Shown: in pieces, positions 8,838 to 16,788 of the stretch
Numbering within the stretch: position 1 is the first letter of the stretch
Layout: every line of letters begins with the position of its first letter
Translations under genes and position numbers: made by a program
Notes under the pieces: generated by a model
Told to the model about the DNA's origin: nothing
The model's input: the letters and a program-made list of their open reading frames with translations, nothing else
Databases searched by the model: none
Source of the DNA: Microvirga sp052115485
GTDB lineage: Bacteria; Pseudomonadota; Alphaproteobacteria; Rhizobiales; Beijerinckiaceae
Reading direction: 5' to 3'
Assembly: GCF_052115485.1 (NCBI RefSeq)
Contig: NZ_JBFRGU010000001.1
Span: forward strand, 1-64,000
DNA: 64,000 nt

Positions 8838-9089
8838 GTGACCGACTTCGCCATGCCGAAAACTCTTGCCCGTTCCAAGGACAACATTCCCTTGCGGAAG
8901 TCTATTGAGACAGAACCCGAGGCGCTTGAGAACGAGCCGGCTTCTCCGGAGGAAGCCGCCTATTACATCGCTCAGTTCACGGCAGAGTTGTCCTATCTGG
9001 CGCGGCGGGCGAAGCTCGATCTTTTGGCTTACCTTCTCGACATGGCTCGCCTTGAGGCTTCTCGCTCCGCCCCTCGCGGCCAAGTGTAG
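8838..9089 (+). CDS. Small conserved hypothetical protein
   Basis: An 83-residue soluble protein without a known domain. The first half is charged (SIETEPEALENEPASPEEAA) and the second half is predicted helical (YYIAQFTAELSYLARRAKLDLLAYLLDMARLEA). It resembles short uncharacterised proteins common next to dprA-type genes in Hyphomicrobiales. Start is uncertain: GTG at 8838 or ATG at 8853. No function can be given. A candidate promoter lies just upstream and the dprA gene converges on it. Confidence 0.7.
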   Translation: MTDFAMPKTLARSKDNIPLRKSIETEPEALENEPASPEEAAYYIAQFTAELSYLARRAKLDLLAYLLDMARLEASRSAPRGQV

Positions 9090-9132
9090 CGCAAAGGTCG
9101 AGGATCACGCGGATGCAACTTTTGGTTTCGCG

Positions 9133-10341
9133 TTAGGAATGGCCTAGCAACGATACGGTATTGCCGCCATGACGTTCCAAACGCCCGGCGAGTTCGAGTT
9201 CCAGCAAAGTCATCTGAACCACCCTGATTGATTGTCCCGAGAGCCTGACGAGATCGTCAATTGCAACCGGTGATGGGCTGAGCAGATGGATCACCGTACC
9301 CGAATCGACGGAATGCCCCTCATTCGCGCTCTCCGACTCGAGGCCGTGGGGGGCGACGACGCCGACCGGAGCGCGAGCGATCCCAGGGAGATCGAACTCA
9401 TCCCACAACTCCTCGATCCATGGTTGGGCGCCACTCTCCTGCGCGCTGCCGTCGGCGCGAACACCCGTTGCGATCAAGGGTTGAAGGACGCTGGTCACGT
9501 GGCTGATGTCGGCGCAGAGCGTCGCCCCGTCCCGGATCAGATCGTTTGTTCCCTCCGCCCGGGGATCGAGGGGAGAACCGGGCACGGCGAAAACTTCGCG
9601 GCCCTGTTCGAGCGCAAAACGCGCCGTAATGAGCGACCCGGAACGTCGCGCCGCCTCGACGACAACCACGCCATAGGACAGGCCCGATACAATTCGATTA
9701 CGCCGTGGGAAGTCCCGTCCTCTCGGCTCCCAGCCGATGGGCATTTCGGAGATAACTGCGCCGCCCTGCTCGACGATGGCGCGCGCGAGCGGCTCGTTCT
9801 CCGAGGGATAGATCCGCGCGTGACCGCCCGCGAGCACCGCGACAGTGCCGGAGGCAAGGCTCGCCTTGTGCGCACGCGTGTCGATGCCACGCGCGAGGCC
9901 GGATACGATGGCGTATCCCTCATCGCCCAATTGCCGCGCCATCCGCTCCGTGAAGGTCAGGCCGGTAGCGGACGCGTTACGCGATCCCACGATAGCGACA
10001 GACGGCTTTGCTAAAACCTCTGCCGACCCGCGAAGGGCAACCATCGGCGGGGCGGTGTCGATGGCTTGCAATGCCTTAGGATAATCCGGCTCGCCCAGCG
10101 CAATGAACCGCGCGCCCATTCGTGCAGCCTCGGCCAATTCCTTTTCGGCCTCCGCCCGTGTCGTGACTTTGAGGAGGAGGCGTCCGCCCTTGCGGGCGAG
10201 ATCCGGCAATGCGTCCAACGCCGCTCCTGCGCCGCCGAATTGGTTGATGAGCGCCCTAAAGGTACGCGGACCCACATTTTCCGAGCGGATCAGACGCAGC
10301 CAATCGAGCCGCTGTTCATCGGTCAGGAGCACGCCACTCAT
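9133..10341 (-). CDS. dprA: DNA-processing protein DprA
   Basis: A 402-residue DprA/Smf. An N-terminal helical HhH-like part (WLRLIRSENVGPRTFRALINQFG) is followed by the Rossmann-like DprA domain with VAIVGSRNASATG, SGLARGIDTRAHKASL and FPRRNRIVSGLS, and a C-terminal winged helix (HLLSPSPVAIDDLVRLSG ... LLELELAGRLERHGGN) as in many alphaproteobacteria. DprA loads RecA on incoming single-stranded DNA during natural transformation. The ATG overlaps the plsY stop by four bases, so translation is coupled. It is the last gene of the pyrB-pyrC'-plsY-dprA string. Confidence 0.95.
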   Translation of the reverse strand: MSGVLLTDEQRLDWLRLIRSENVGPRTFRALINQFGGAGAALDALPDLARKGGRLLLKVTTRAEAEKELAEAARMGARFIALGEPDYPKALQAIDTAPPMVALRGSAEVLAKPSVAIVGSRNASATGLTFTERMARQLGDEGYAIVSGLARGIDTRAHKASLASGTVAVLAGGHARIYPSENEPLARAIVEQGGAVISEMPIGWEPRGRDFPRRNRIVSGLSYGVVVVEAARRSGSLITARFALEQGREVFAVPGSPLDPRAEGTNDLIRDGATLCADISHVTSVLQPLIATGVRADGSAQESGAQPWIEELWDEFDLPGIARAPVGVVAPHGLESESANEGHSVDSGTVIHLLSPSPVAIDDLVRLSGQSIRVVQMTLLELELAGRLERHGGNTVSLLGHS

Positions 10342-10940
10342 CCCTTCTGTCCGATCTTCCCTTCGGTGCCAGCCAGAAGGCGTTTGATGTTTTCCTCATG
10401 CTTCCACCACAGAAGCACGACGAGAATGACGGAGACGGCGGCGGCACGCTCATCGCCCAATGCCCAGAGCACTACCGGCGAAACGGCGCTCGCGATAAGC
10501 GCGGACAGGGACGAATACCGTGTCGTGAAAGCAAGCCCGAGCCAAAGCGCCGCGAACACCAGGGCTGCGACCCAATTGAGACCGATCAGACAGCCGATAA
10601 AGGTCGCGACGCCCTTGCCGCCTTTGAAGCCGAGCCAGACGGGGAAGAGGTGTCCGAGGAATGCGCCAAGAGCGGCGATGGCCCCGAGGTCGTTGCCCCA
10701 ATGGCGAGCAATCAGCACCGCCACCGTCCCCTTCAAGGCATCCCCTAGCAGGGTTGCGGCCGCAATTCCCTTTCGGCCGGTGCGAAGGACATTCGTGGCC
10801 CCGATATTGCCGGAACCGACCTTTCGAATGTCCCCCAGCCCCGCCATGCGCGTGAAGATCACGCCGAACGGAATCGAGCCGAGAAGATATCCAAGCGCCA
10901 AGGCACTGAGGATCAGCGAGAGATTTGTGAAGTCAGACAT
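10338..10940 (-). CDS. plsY: Glycerol-3-phosphate acyltransferase PlsY
   Basis: A 200-residue inner-membrane protein with five to six hydrophobic helices. It carries the three PlsY cytosolic motifs: GSIPFGVIFTR, KVGSGNIGATNVLRTG and the phosphate-site segment FPVWLGFKGGKGVAT. It transfers acyl groups from acyl-phosphate (made by PlsX) to glycerol-3-phosphate, the first step of phospholipid synthesis. The ATG at 10940 follows AAGGGATCGGA. It lies 10 bases after pyrC' and overlaps dprA. Confidence 0.95.
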   Translation of the reverse strand: MSDFTNLSLILSALALGYLLGSIPFGVIFTRMAGLGDIRKVGSGNIGATNVLRTGRKGIAAATLLGDALKGTVAVLIARHWGNDLGAIAALGAFLGHLFPVWLGFKGGKGVATFIGCLIGLNWVAALVFAALWLGLAFTTRYSSLSALIASAVSPVVLWALGDERAAAVSVILVVLLWWKHEENIKRLLAGTEGKIGQKG

Positions 10941-10950
10941 TCCGATCCCT

Positions 10951-12246
10951 TCAGGAGAGGCTGCGATCGAAAACCATCCTGCCTGCAACGATCGTCTTCG
11001 TCACCTGCCCTTCCAGACGGGCATCCTCGAAAGGTGTGTTCTTCGACAACGAGCGCAAATTCCGCTTATCGAGCACGTAAGGCGTATCCGGATCGAAGAC
11101 GATTAGATCGGCCGGTGCTCCACGGGCGAGCCGTCCTGCCGACAGGCCAAGGATTTCAGCCGGTCTTGTCGAGAGCGCCCGCAGGAGTTTCGGCAATGAG
11201 ATGTGTCCGGAATGAACCAGGCGCAGGCCCGCCGAAAGCAAGGTTTCGAGACCGACTGCCCCATCCGCCGCCTCGGCGAAAGGCAGACGCTTGGTCTCCA
11301 CATCCTGTGGATTGTGATCCGAGACGATCACATCGACAAGCCCCTCAGTCAAAGCCTCGATCATGGCCAGCCGGTCGTCCTCATGGCGGAGCGGTGGGGA
11401 CATCTTGAAGAAGGTGCGATACTCGCCGATGTCGTTCTCGTTCAGGGCCAAATGATTGATCGACACGCCGCAGGTGATGGGAAGGCCCCTCTCCTTGGCG
11501 TTTTTGACGATCTCGACCGAGCCGGCGCAGGAAATCATCGCCGCGTGATAGCGCCCGCCTGTCAGACGCACGAGGCGCATGTCGCGCTCCAGCATCACGG
11601 TCTCAGCCTCGCGCGGAATGCCGGGAAGCCCGAGCCGCGCAGCGAATTCGCCTTCGTTCATCACGCCCTGCCCGACGAGATCCGGGTCTTCCACGTGGTG
11701 GACGATGAGCGCATCGAAATCGCGAGCGTAAGTGAGCGCGCGACGCATCACCTGCGCGTTGGTGACGGAACGCGCGCCATCCGTGAAGGCTACCGCGCCA
11801 GCCTCGCGCAGGAGGCCGATCTCGGCCATTTCCTCACCCTTGAGTCCCTTTGTCAAAGCCGCTGCAGGGCGCACATTGACGATGGAGGTATCGCGCGCGC
11901 GACGCATGACGAAATCGATGATTGCGGGATCGTCGAGCACCGGATTGGTCTCGGGCATGGTGACGATGGTGGTGACGCCGCCAGCCGCCGCCGCCTCACC
12001 AGCGCTCTTGAACGTTTCCCGGTGCGCTGCCCCCGGCTCGCCGATGAAGGCGCGCATATCGATGAGACCGGGCGCGAGAACCTGCCCGCCGCAATCGAAG
12101 ACCTCCGCATCGGTCGCGGCTGTGACCTGAGGGCCGAGATCAGCAATCAGGCCGTCCCGAACGAGCACACCGCCTCGTTCCTCGCGCCCGGTGGCGGGGT
12201 CGACGAGGCGTGCGTTTTTGAGGAGGAGTGGGCGATCAGCGGTCAT
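10951..12246 (-). CDS. pyrC': Dihydroorotase-like protein lacking the metal HxH motif (pseudo-dihydroorotase)
   Basis: A 431-residue amidohydrolase-fold protein of the multifunctional-dihydroorotase type. In active enzymes strand one ends in D-x-H-x-H before REPG. Here residues 63-67 read DMRAF followed by IGEPG, so both zinc histidines are gone (Arg65, Phe67). Later ligand positions are partly kept (INHLAL, VSDHNPQD). This is the pattern of PyrC' in pseudomonads, a catalytically dead subunit needed for aspartate carbamoyltransferase assembly. It is next to pyrB, which supports that role; a true dihydroorotase should be elsewhere. AAGGAGGTCGCGC precedes the ATG at 12246. Confidence 0.9.
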   Translation of the reverse strand: MTADRPLLLKNARLVDPATGREERGGVLVRDGLIADLGPQVTAATDAEVFDCGGQVLAPGLIDMRAFIGEPGAAHRETFKSAGEAAAAGGVTTIVTMPETNPVLDDPAIIDFVMRRARDTSIVNVRPAAALTKGLKGEEMAEIGLLREAGAVAFTDGARSVTNAQVMRRALTYARDFDALIVHHVEDPDLVGQGVMNEGEFAARLGLPGIPREAETVMLERDMRLVRLTGGRYHAAMISCAGSVEIVKNAKERGLPITCGVSINHLALNENDIGEYRTFFKMSPPLRHEDDRLAMIEALTEGLVDVIVSDHNPQDVETKRLPFAEAADGAVGLETLLSAGLRLVHSGHISLPKLLRALSTRPAEILGLSAGRLARGAPADLIVFDPDTPYVLDKRNLRSLSKNTPFEDARLEGQVTKTIVAGRMVFDRSLS

Positions 12247-12260
12247 GCGCGACCTCCTTG

Positions 12261-12407
12261 CCCTCTCCCCTCTGCGGGAGAGGGTGGCCTGCAAAGAAGG
12301 TCGGGAGAGGGGCTGAGAGCCCTGGCGAAACATCGTTCTTTCGTTTTTCTTTCACGGCCCTCTCCCGGCTCACTCCGTTCGCCACCCTCTCCCGCTTCGG
12401 GGAGAGG
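12261..12407. repeat. Intergenic CCCTCTCCC/GGGAGAGGG palindromic element
   Basis: A perfect-stemmed palindrome (12261-12284, CCCTCTCCC with GGGAGAGGG) and a second one (12385-12407) flank a short AT-rich centre, and the outer parts are inverted copies of each other. The element sits between pyrB and pyrC', so it must be transcribed in the pyrimidine operon unless pyrC' has its own promoter. This type of element recurs in Methylobacteriaceae-like genomes. Confidence 0.7.
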
Positions 12408-12416
12408 ATTTGTCCC

Positions 12417-13364
12417 TTATCTGTTCGGCAAATGGCTCGCCAAGGCCTCGAGCACCGCCATGCGGACGGCCACGCCCATTTCGACTTGCTCGCGGATCAG
12501 CGATTGCGCACCGTCTGCAACGTCGGATGCGATCTCGACGCCACGGTTCATCGGTCCCGGATGCATCACCAGCGCATCGGGCTTCGCGTAGGAGAGCTTT
12601 TCCTGATCGAGGCCGTAGAAGCGGAAGTATTCCTTCACCGACGGAACGAAGGAGCCGTTCATGCGCTCGCGTTGAAGGCGCAACATCATCACGATATCCG
12701 CATCGCGCAGGCCACGCTTCATGTCCGTGTGCATCTCGAAACCGAGGCGTTCGATGCCCGGCGGCAGCAGCGTCGAGGGTGCAACAAGGCGAACATACGC
12801 CCCCATGGCGGCGAGCAGGATCATGTTGGAGCGGGCAACGCGCGAATGCACGATGTCACCGCAGATCGCGACCGTGAGCCCCTCCAACCGCCCCTTGTTG
12901 CGACGGATGGTGAGCGCATCGAGAAGAGCCTGGGTCGGATGCTCGTGCGCACCGTCGCCCGCATTCACGACCGAGCAATCGACCTTCTGCGCCAGAAGGT
13001 TGACCGCGCCCGCCGCATGATGACGCACGACGATCAGGTCGGGCCGCATGGCGTTGAGCGTTGCGGCAGTGTCGATCAGCGTTTCGCCCTTCTTCACCGA
13101 GGACGAGGCGACGGACATGTTCATCACATCCGCGCCGAGCCTCTTGCCGGCGATCTCGAAGGAAGATTGCGTGCGGGTCGAGGGCTCAAAAAACAGGTTG
13201 ATCTGAGTGCGACCACGTAGAGTCGTCTTCTTCTTTTCGACCTGGCGGCTGACTTCGACTTGTTTATCTGCCAGATCGAGCAACGCCTTGATATCCAAAG
13301 GCGAAAGCCCCTCGATTCCGAGCAAATGGCGATGCGGGAAGATCGGCGGGTGCGCTGTGTTCAT
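12417..13364 (-). CDS. pyrB: Aspartate carbamoyltransferase catalytic subunit
   Basis: A 315-residue ATCase. The carbamoyl-phosphate loop FFEPSTRTQSSFEIAGKRLG, the SSSVKKGETLIDTAATLNAM loop, HHAAGAVNLLA and DGAHEHPTQALLDALTI are all present, as are HPGPMNRGVEI and the aspartate-site MLRLQRERM. It condenses aspartate with carbamoyl phosphate, the committed step of UMP synthesis. The ATG at 13364 gives the usual length. No pyrI-type regulatory subunit is nearby; instead the inactive pyrC' follows after the palindrome, as in the class-A ATCase holoenzyme. Confidence 0.96.
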   Translation of the reverse strand: MNTAHPPIFPHRHLLGIEGLSPLDIKALLDLADKQVEVSRQVEKKKTTLRGRTQINLFFEPSTRTQSSFEIAGKRLGADVMNMSVASSSVKKGETLIDTAATLNAMRPDLIVVRHHAAGAVNLLAQKVDCSVVNAGDGAHEHPTQALLDALTIRRNKGRLEGLTVAICGDIVHSRVARSNMILLAAMGAYVRLVAPSTLLPPGIERLGFEMHTDMKRGLRDADIVMMLRLQRERMNGSFVPSVKEYFRFYGLDQEKLSYAKPDALVMHPGPMNRGVEIASDVADGAQSLIREQVEMGVAVRMAVLEALASHLPNR

Positions 13365-13429
13365 CTTGAAAGAATGGCTATAGGCGGAGTCGATGGCAGC
13401 GGCAAGCAAAGTCTAAGGCTTTAGGGCAG

Positions 13430-14134
13430 TTAGCCGCCGTTGCCCAACGCCCGCTCCACCGCCGCCTTCGCGTGAAGCGTCGTCGTGTCGAACAAGGGGA
13501 CCGAGCTGTCCTCGGGCTGCACAAGCAGCATGATCTCCGTGCAGCCAAGGATGATCGCTTGCGCACCGCGTTCGACCAAACGGGCGATGATGTCGCGATA
13601 AGCAGCGCGCGAGGTCGATAATACCTGCCCAGCAACCAATTCCCGATAGATGATGTCATGCACGACTGCGCGATCCGCGTCGTTCGGCACCAGAACGTTT
13701 AGCCCGTACTTGTCGGTCAGCCGGCCCTTGTAGAAATCCTGCTCCATCGTGAATGCAGTGCCAAGCAGACCGACGCGCTCATAGCCCGCCGCTTTGATCT
13801 CCTCGGCGGTGGGATCCGCAATATGAAGCAGGGGGATCGAGATGCGCTCCGCCACCTCGTCGGCCATGCGATGCATGGTGTTCGTGCAGATCAGCAGGAA
13901 ATCCGCACCACCGCGTTCCAGGCGTTGCGCCGCATCTATCATTTCGGCTGTCAGCGTGGCCCAGTCGCCCTTGTGCTGCAGCTTTTCGATCTCTCCGAAG
14001 TCCACAGAGAACATCAAGCTCCGAGCGGAATGCACACCGCCCAAGCGCTCACGCATCTCCTGATTGATGATGCGATAATATTGCGCCGAGCTTTCCCAGC
14101 TCATACCGCCGATCAACCCGATGATCTTCGTCAT
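13430..14134 (-). CDS. Aspartate/glutamate racemase family protein
   Basis: A 234-residue PLP-independent amino-acid racemase. The two catalytic cysteines are visible in LLICTNTMH and in ILGCTEIMLL, and the N-terminus MTKIIGLIGGMSWESSAQYYRIIN is the signature of YgeA/aspartate racemase proteins (as opposed to MurI). It interconverts L- and D-forms of an acidic or broad-range amino acid, probably for cell-wall or D-amino-acid metabolism; substrate unproven. It is upstream of pyrB on the same strand with a 65-base gap, so co-transcription is possible. Confidence 0.9.
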   Translation of the reverse strand: MTKIIGLIGGMSWESSAQYYRIINQEMRERLGGVHSARSLMFSVDFGEIEKLQHKGDWATLTAEMIDAAQRLERGGADFLLICTNTMHRMADEVAERISIPLLHIADPTAEEIKAAGYERVGLLGTAFTMEQDFYKGRLTDKYGLNVLVPNDADRAVVHDIIYRELVAGQVLSTSRAAYRDIIARLVERGAQAIILGCTEIMLLVQPEDSSVPLFDTTTLHAKAAVERALGNGG

Positions 14135-14245
14135 TCTAATTCCCCTGTCCCATCACATTGCAGCGGGAAGCTCCGGCGGCAAGCGCCAAACTGGTTTCCG
14201 TGAACTAATCTTGACCTGTTGCGCGTTCGATCCGATGGGTGAGAC

Positions 14246-14938
14246 ATGACACGCAACGCCTCGCTTCTCCTCGTCGCTCTTCTCGCTATTTCGACAGTTC
14301 CAGCGCTTCAGGCCGAGGCGAAGGACAAGCCTCATTTCGCGGTGACGATCGATACGACCGCTATCGGCACGCCGCCCGACGCCACGACAGCCGCGCGCGA
14401 TATGCAGGCCGTGTTGTCCGCGCAAGCCGAGCGGACACCCGTGCGCGAGGAACTGGCGATCAGAGATGCGCGCCAGACCTTGTCAGGCTTTCTCGAAGAG
14501 ATGAACGCCGACATCGACAAGGATGAATTGAAGAAGGCTCGCCGCCTCTTCAAGGACGCCACGAAAGCACTGGAGAAAGCACTCGCTCCCGTAAAAGGTC
14601 GCTTCGAACGCCCCCGCCCCTTCAAGGCGAATTCCGACATCAAAACCTGCGCGACCAAGCTGCCGCCGAGCAGTTCCTTCCCATCGACCCATGCGGGAAC
14701 GGGGACGCTTTACGCGGCCCTCCTCACTCATGTGGCCCCGGAAAAGACGGCCGAGCTCGAAAAGCGCGGCCTCGACTACGGGTGGAGCCGCGTGGTTTGC
14801 GGTTTCCACTATCCCTCCGATACCGAAGCCGGGCGCACGGGAGGACGCCTCGTCGCAGCGGCTCTTATGAAGGACCCGGACTTCGTCGCGAGGCTCAACG
14901 CGGTCGCGCCGCAATTGCGAAAGGCCCTGGGTCTCTGA
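14246..14938 (+). CDS. Secreted class-A acid phosphatase / PAP2-family phosphatase
   Basis: A 230-residue protein with a signal peptide (MTRNASLLLVALLAISTVPALQAEA). The three PAP2 motifs are present: K-x6-RP as KGRFERPRP, PSTH in SFPSTHAGTG, and SR-x5-H-x3-D as SRVVCGFHYPSD. Position and spacing match bacterial class-A non-specific acid phosphatases (PhoN/PhoC) of the periplasm, which remove phosphate from organic monoesters. Its neighbours do not suggest a more specific job. It is divergent from the racemase gene. Confidence 0.92.
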   Translation: MTRNASLLLVALLAISTVPALQAEAKDKPHFAVTIDTTAIGTPPDATTAARDMQAVLSAQAERTPVREELAIRDARQTLSGFLEEMNADIDKDELKKARRLFKDATKALEKALAPVKGRFERPRPFKANSDIKTCATKLPPSSSFPSTHAGTGTLYAALLTHVAPEKTAELEKRGLDYGWSRVVCGFHYPSDTEAGRTGGRLVAAALMKDPDFVARLNAVAPQLRKALGL

Positions 14939-14996
14939 CCACTCCCGCCTTTCCTCGCATGCCATATAATCTCGGTCGGCCAGAACGGAGCGCGCG

Positions 14997-16649
14997 ATGG
15001 ATCTTCCTCAAAGGTCCGATACCCATGAGGTGCTGAACCAGACACCGCCCTTTGCGGATATCAATCTGGTCGCCTCGAACGAGCCTCTGCTGGATGCCCT
15101 CAGGGCCAACGGGCTAACCGAACAGGAAAGCCTGATTGCGGCCGGCGCCCGGTGGGGAACCGCCGAGCGACTCGAGCTGGGCCGCCTCGCCAACGAAAAT
15201 CCGCCGAAGCTTCGGACGCACGATGCGCGCGGCTACCGGATCGACGGGGTCGAGTTTCATCCCGCCTATCATGCCCTGATGAGGGAAAGCATGGCGGATG
15301 GACTTCACTCCTCGACCTGGGAAGAGAATGCGCCTGAACCGCCAAGCCCGCAGGGACACCTCGCCCGCGCAGCGCTTCTTTACACCATTGCCGGTGTGGA
15401 AAGCGGGCACGTTTGCCCGATGACCATGACCCATGCGGCGGTGGCAGCGCTGGCCATCGCGCCTGAACGATTGAAAGACTGGCTGCCGAAGATCCGCTCC
15501 CGAACCTATGACCCGCGCTTCATCCCCTTCTGGGAGAAGCATTCCGTCACCCTCGGAATGGGCATGACCGAGAAACAGGGCGGCACCGATGTCCGCGCCA
15601 ATACGACCCGGGCCGACCCTGCGAATGGGGATGAGTATCGCCTGACCGGGCACAAGTGGTTCATGTCCGCGCCCATGTCGGACGGGTTTCTGGTTCTGGC
15701 CCAGGCTCCCGGCGGCCTCACCTGCTTTCTCATGCCCCGCCACCGGCCCGACGGCAGCCTCAACGGGATTCACCTCCAACGCCTGAAGGACAAGCTCGGC
15801 AACCGCTCGAACGCCTCCTCCGAGGTGGAATTCGTCGATGCCTTCGCGTGGCGCATCGGTGAGGAGGGCAAGGGTGTGCGCACCATTCTCAACATGGTGC
15901 AGTTGACCCGGCTCGATTGCGCCGTCGCCTCCGCCGGGCTCGTGCGGATGAGTCTCGCGCTTGCCATGCACCACGCCCGGCACAGGAGCGTCTTTCAAAA
16001 GAAGCTCATCGACCAACCCGCCATGCAGGCGGTGCTCGCCGACCTCGCCCTCGATACGGAGGCGATGACGGCACTCGCCATGCGCCTCGCGAAAAGCTTC
16101 GACGGTGCGGCGTCGGATACAATGGAGGCGGCCCGCGCCCGTGTCGTGACGCCTGCGGCCAAGTTCGGAATCTGCAAGGCGGCTCCCCGCCTGATCTATG
16201 AGGCCATGGAATGCCTCGGCGGCAACGGCTACGTCGAGGAGAGTCCGATGCCTCGCCTCTACAGGGAAGCCCCAGTCAATGCGATCTGGGAAGGCTCGGG
16301 CAACGTGATCGCCCTCGACATCCTGCGGGCGGCCGAGCGCGAAACAGATGCCGCCTTGGCGGTTCTGGAGCAATTGGCAGGCGAAGCCTGGGGCCTTCCC
16401 GGCGTCGCGGAAACAGCGAATCTGATTCAGACATCCTTGCGCTCTCCCGACGCCGAAGCGAGGGCGCGGCTTATCGCCGAACGGCTCTTCGCGCTTGCCG
16501 CCACAGCCGCCCTTGCCCGCTCCGGTCCGGCTGAGATTGCCGAAGCTTACGCAACGACACGCCTAGCCCAGCCGCCGCACATGACGGGGGCTAATCCGCT
16601 CGGCCAGGCGGCGAAACCCTTGCTCAACAGAGCGTTATCGCCCACATAG
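14997..16649 (+). CDS. Acyl-CoA dehydrogenase, AidB/isovaleryl-CoA dehydrogenase-like
   Basis: A 550-residue flavoprotein, longer than ordinary acyl-CoA dehydrogenases (about 380) and equal to AidB. It has the AidB N-terminal extension (NQTPPFADINLVASNEPLLDAL), the FAD/substrate segments GMGMTEKQGGTDVRANTTRA and HKWFMSAPMSD, GVRTILNMVQLTRLDCA, and the C-terminal ECLGGNGYVEESPMPRLYREAPVNAIWEGSGNV. In E. coli AidB belongs to the adaptive response to alkylation and binds DNA; many alphaproteobacterial members are unstudied. No ada or alkB is adjacent, so the alkylation role is by similarity only. Confidence 0.9.
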   Translation: MDLPQRSDTHEVLNQTPPFADINLVASNEPLLDALRANGLTEQESLIAAGARWGTAERLELGRLANENPPKLRTHDARGYRIDGVEFHPAYHALMRESMADGLHSSTWEENAPEPPSPQGHLARAALLYTIAGVESGHVCPMTMTHAAVAALAIAPERLKDWLPKIRSRTYDPRFIPFWEKHSVTLGMGMTEKQGGTDVRANTTRADPANGDEYRLTGHKWFMSAPMSDGFLVLAQAPGGLTCFLMPRHRPDGSLNGIHLQRLKDKLGNRSNASSEVEFVDAFAWRIGEEGKGVRTILNMVQLTRLDCAVASAGLVRMSLALAMHHARHRSVFQKKLIDQPAMQAVLADLALDTEAMTALAMRLAKSFDGAASDTMEAARARVVTPAAKFGICKAAPRLIYEAMECLGGNGYVEESPMPRLYREAPVNAIWEGSGNVIALDILRAAERETDAALAVLEQLAGEAWGLPGVAETANLIQTSLRSPDAEARARLIAERLFALAATAALARSGPAEIAEAYATTRLAQPPHMTGANPLGQAAKPLLNRALSPT

Positions 16650-16788
16650 GGGCGATGCCGGTCAAGCCCGATTTGACTTGTCGGCGATCATCAACCACTT
16701 ATCCGCACCCTGTGGCAGTCGGGGCTGACTGCCGTTTCCGTTGTCGTGAGAGCATGATGCTTTCCCGGCTCCTGCCAGGAATACGTTC

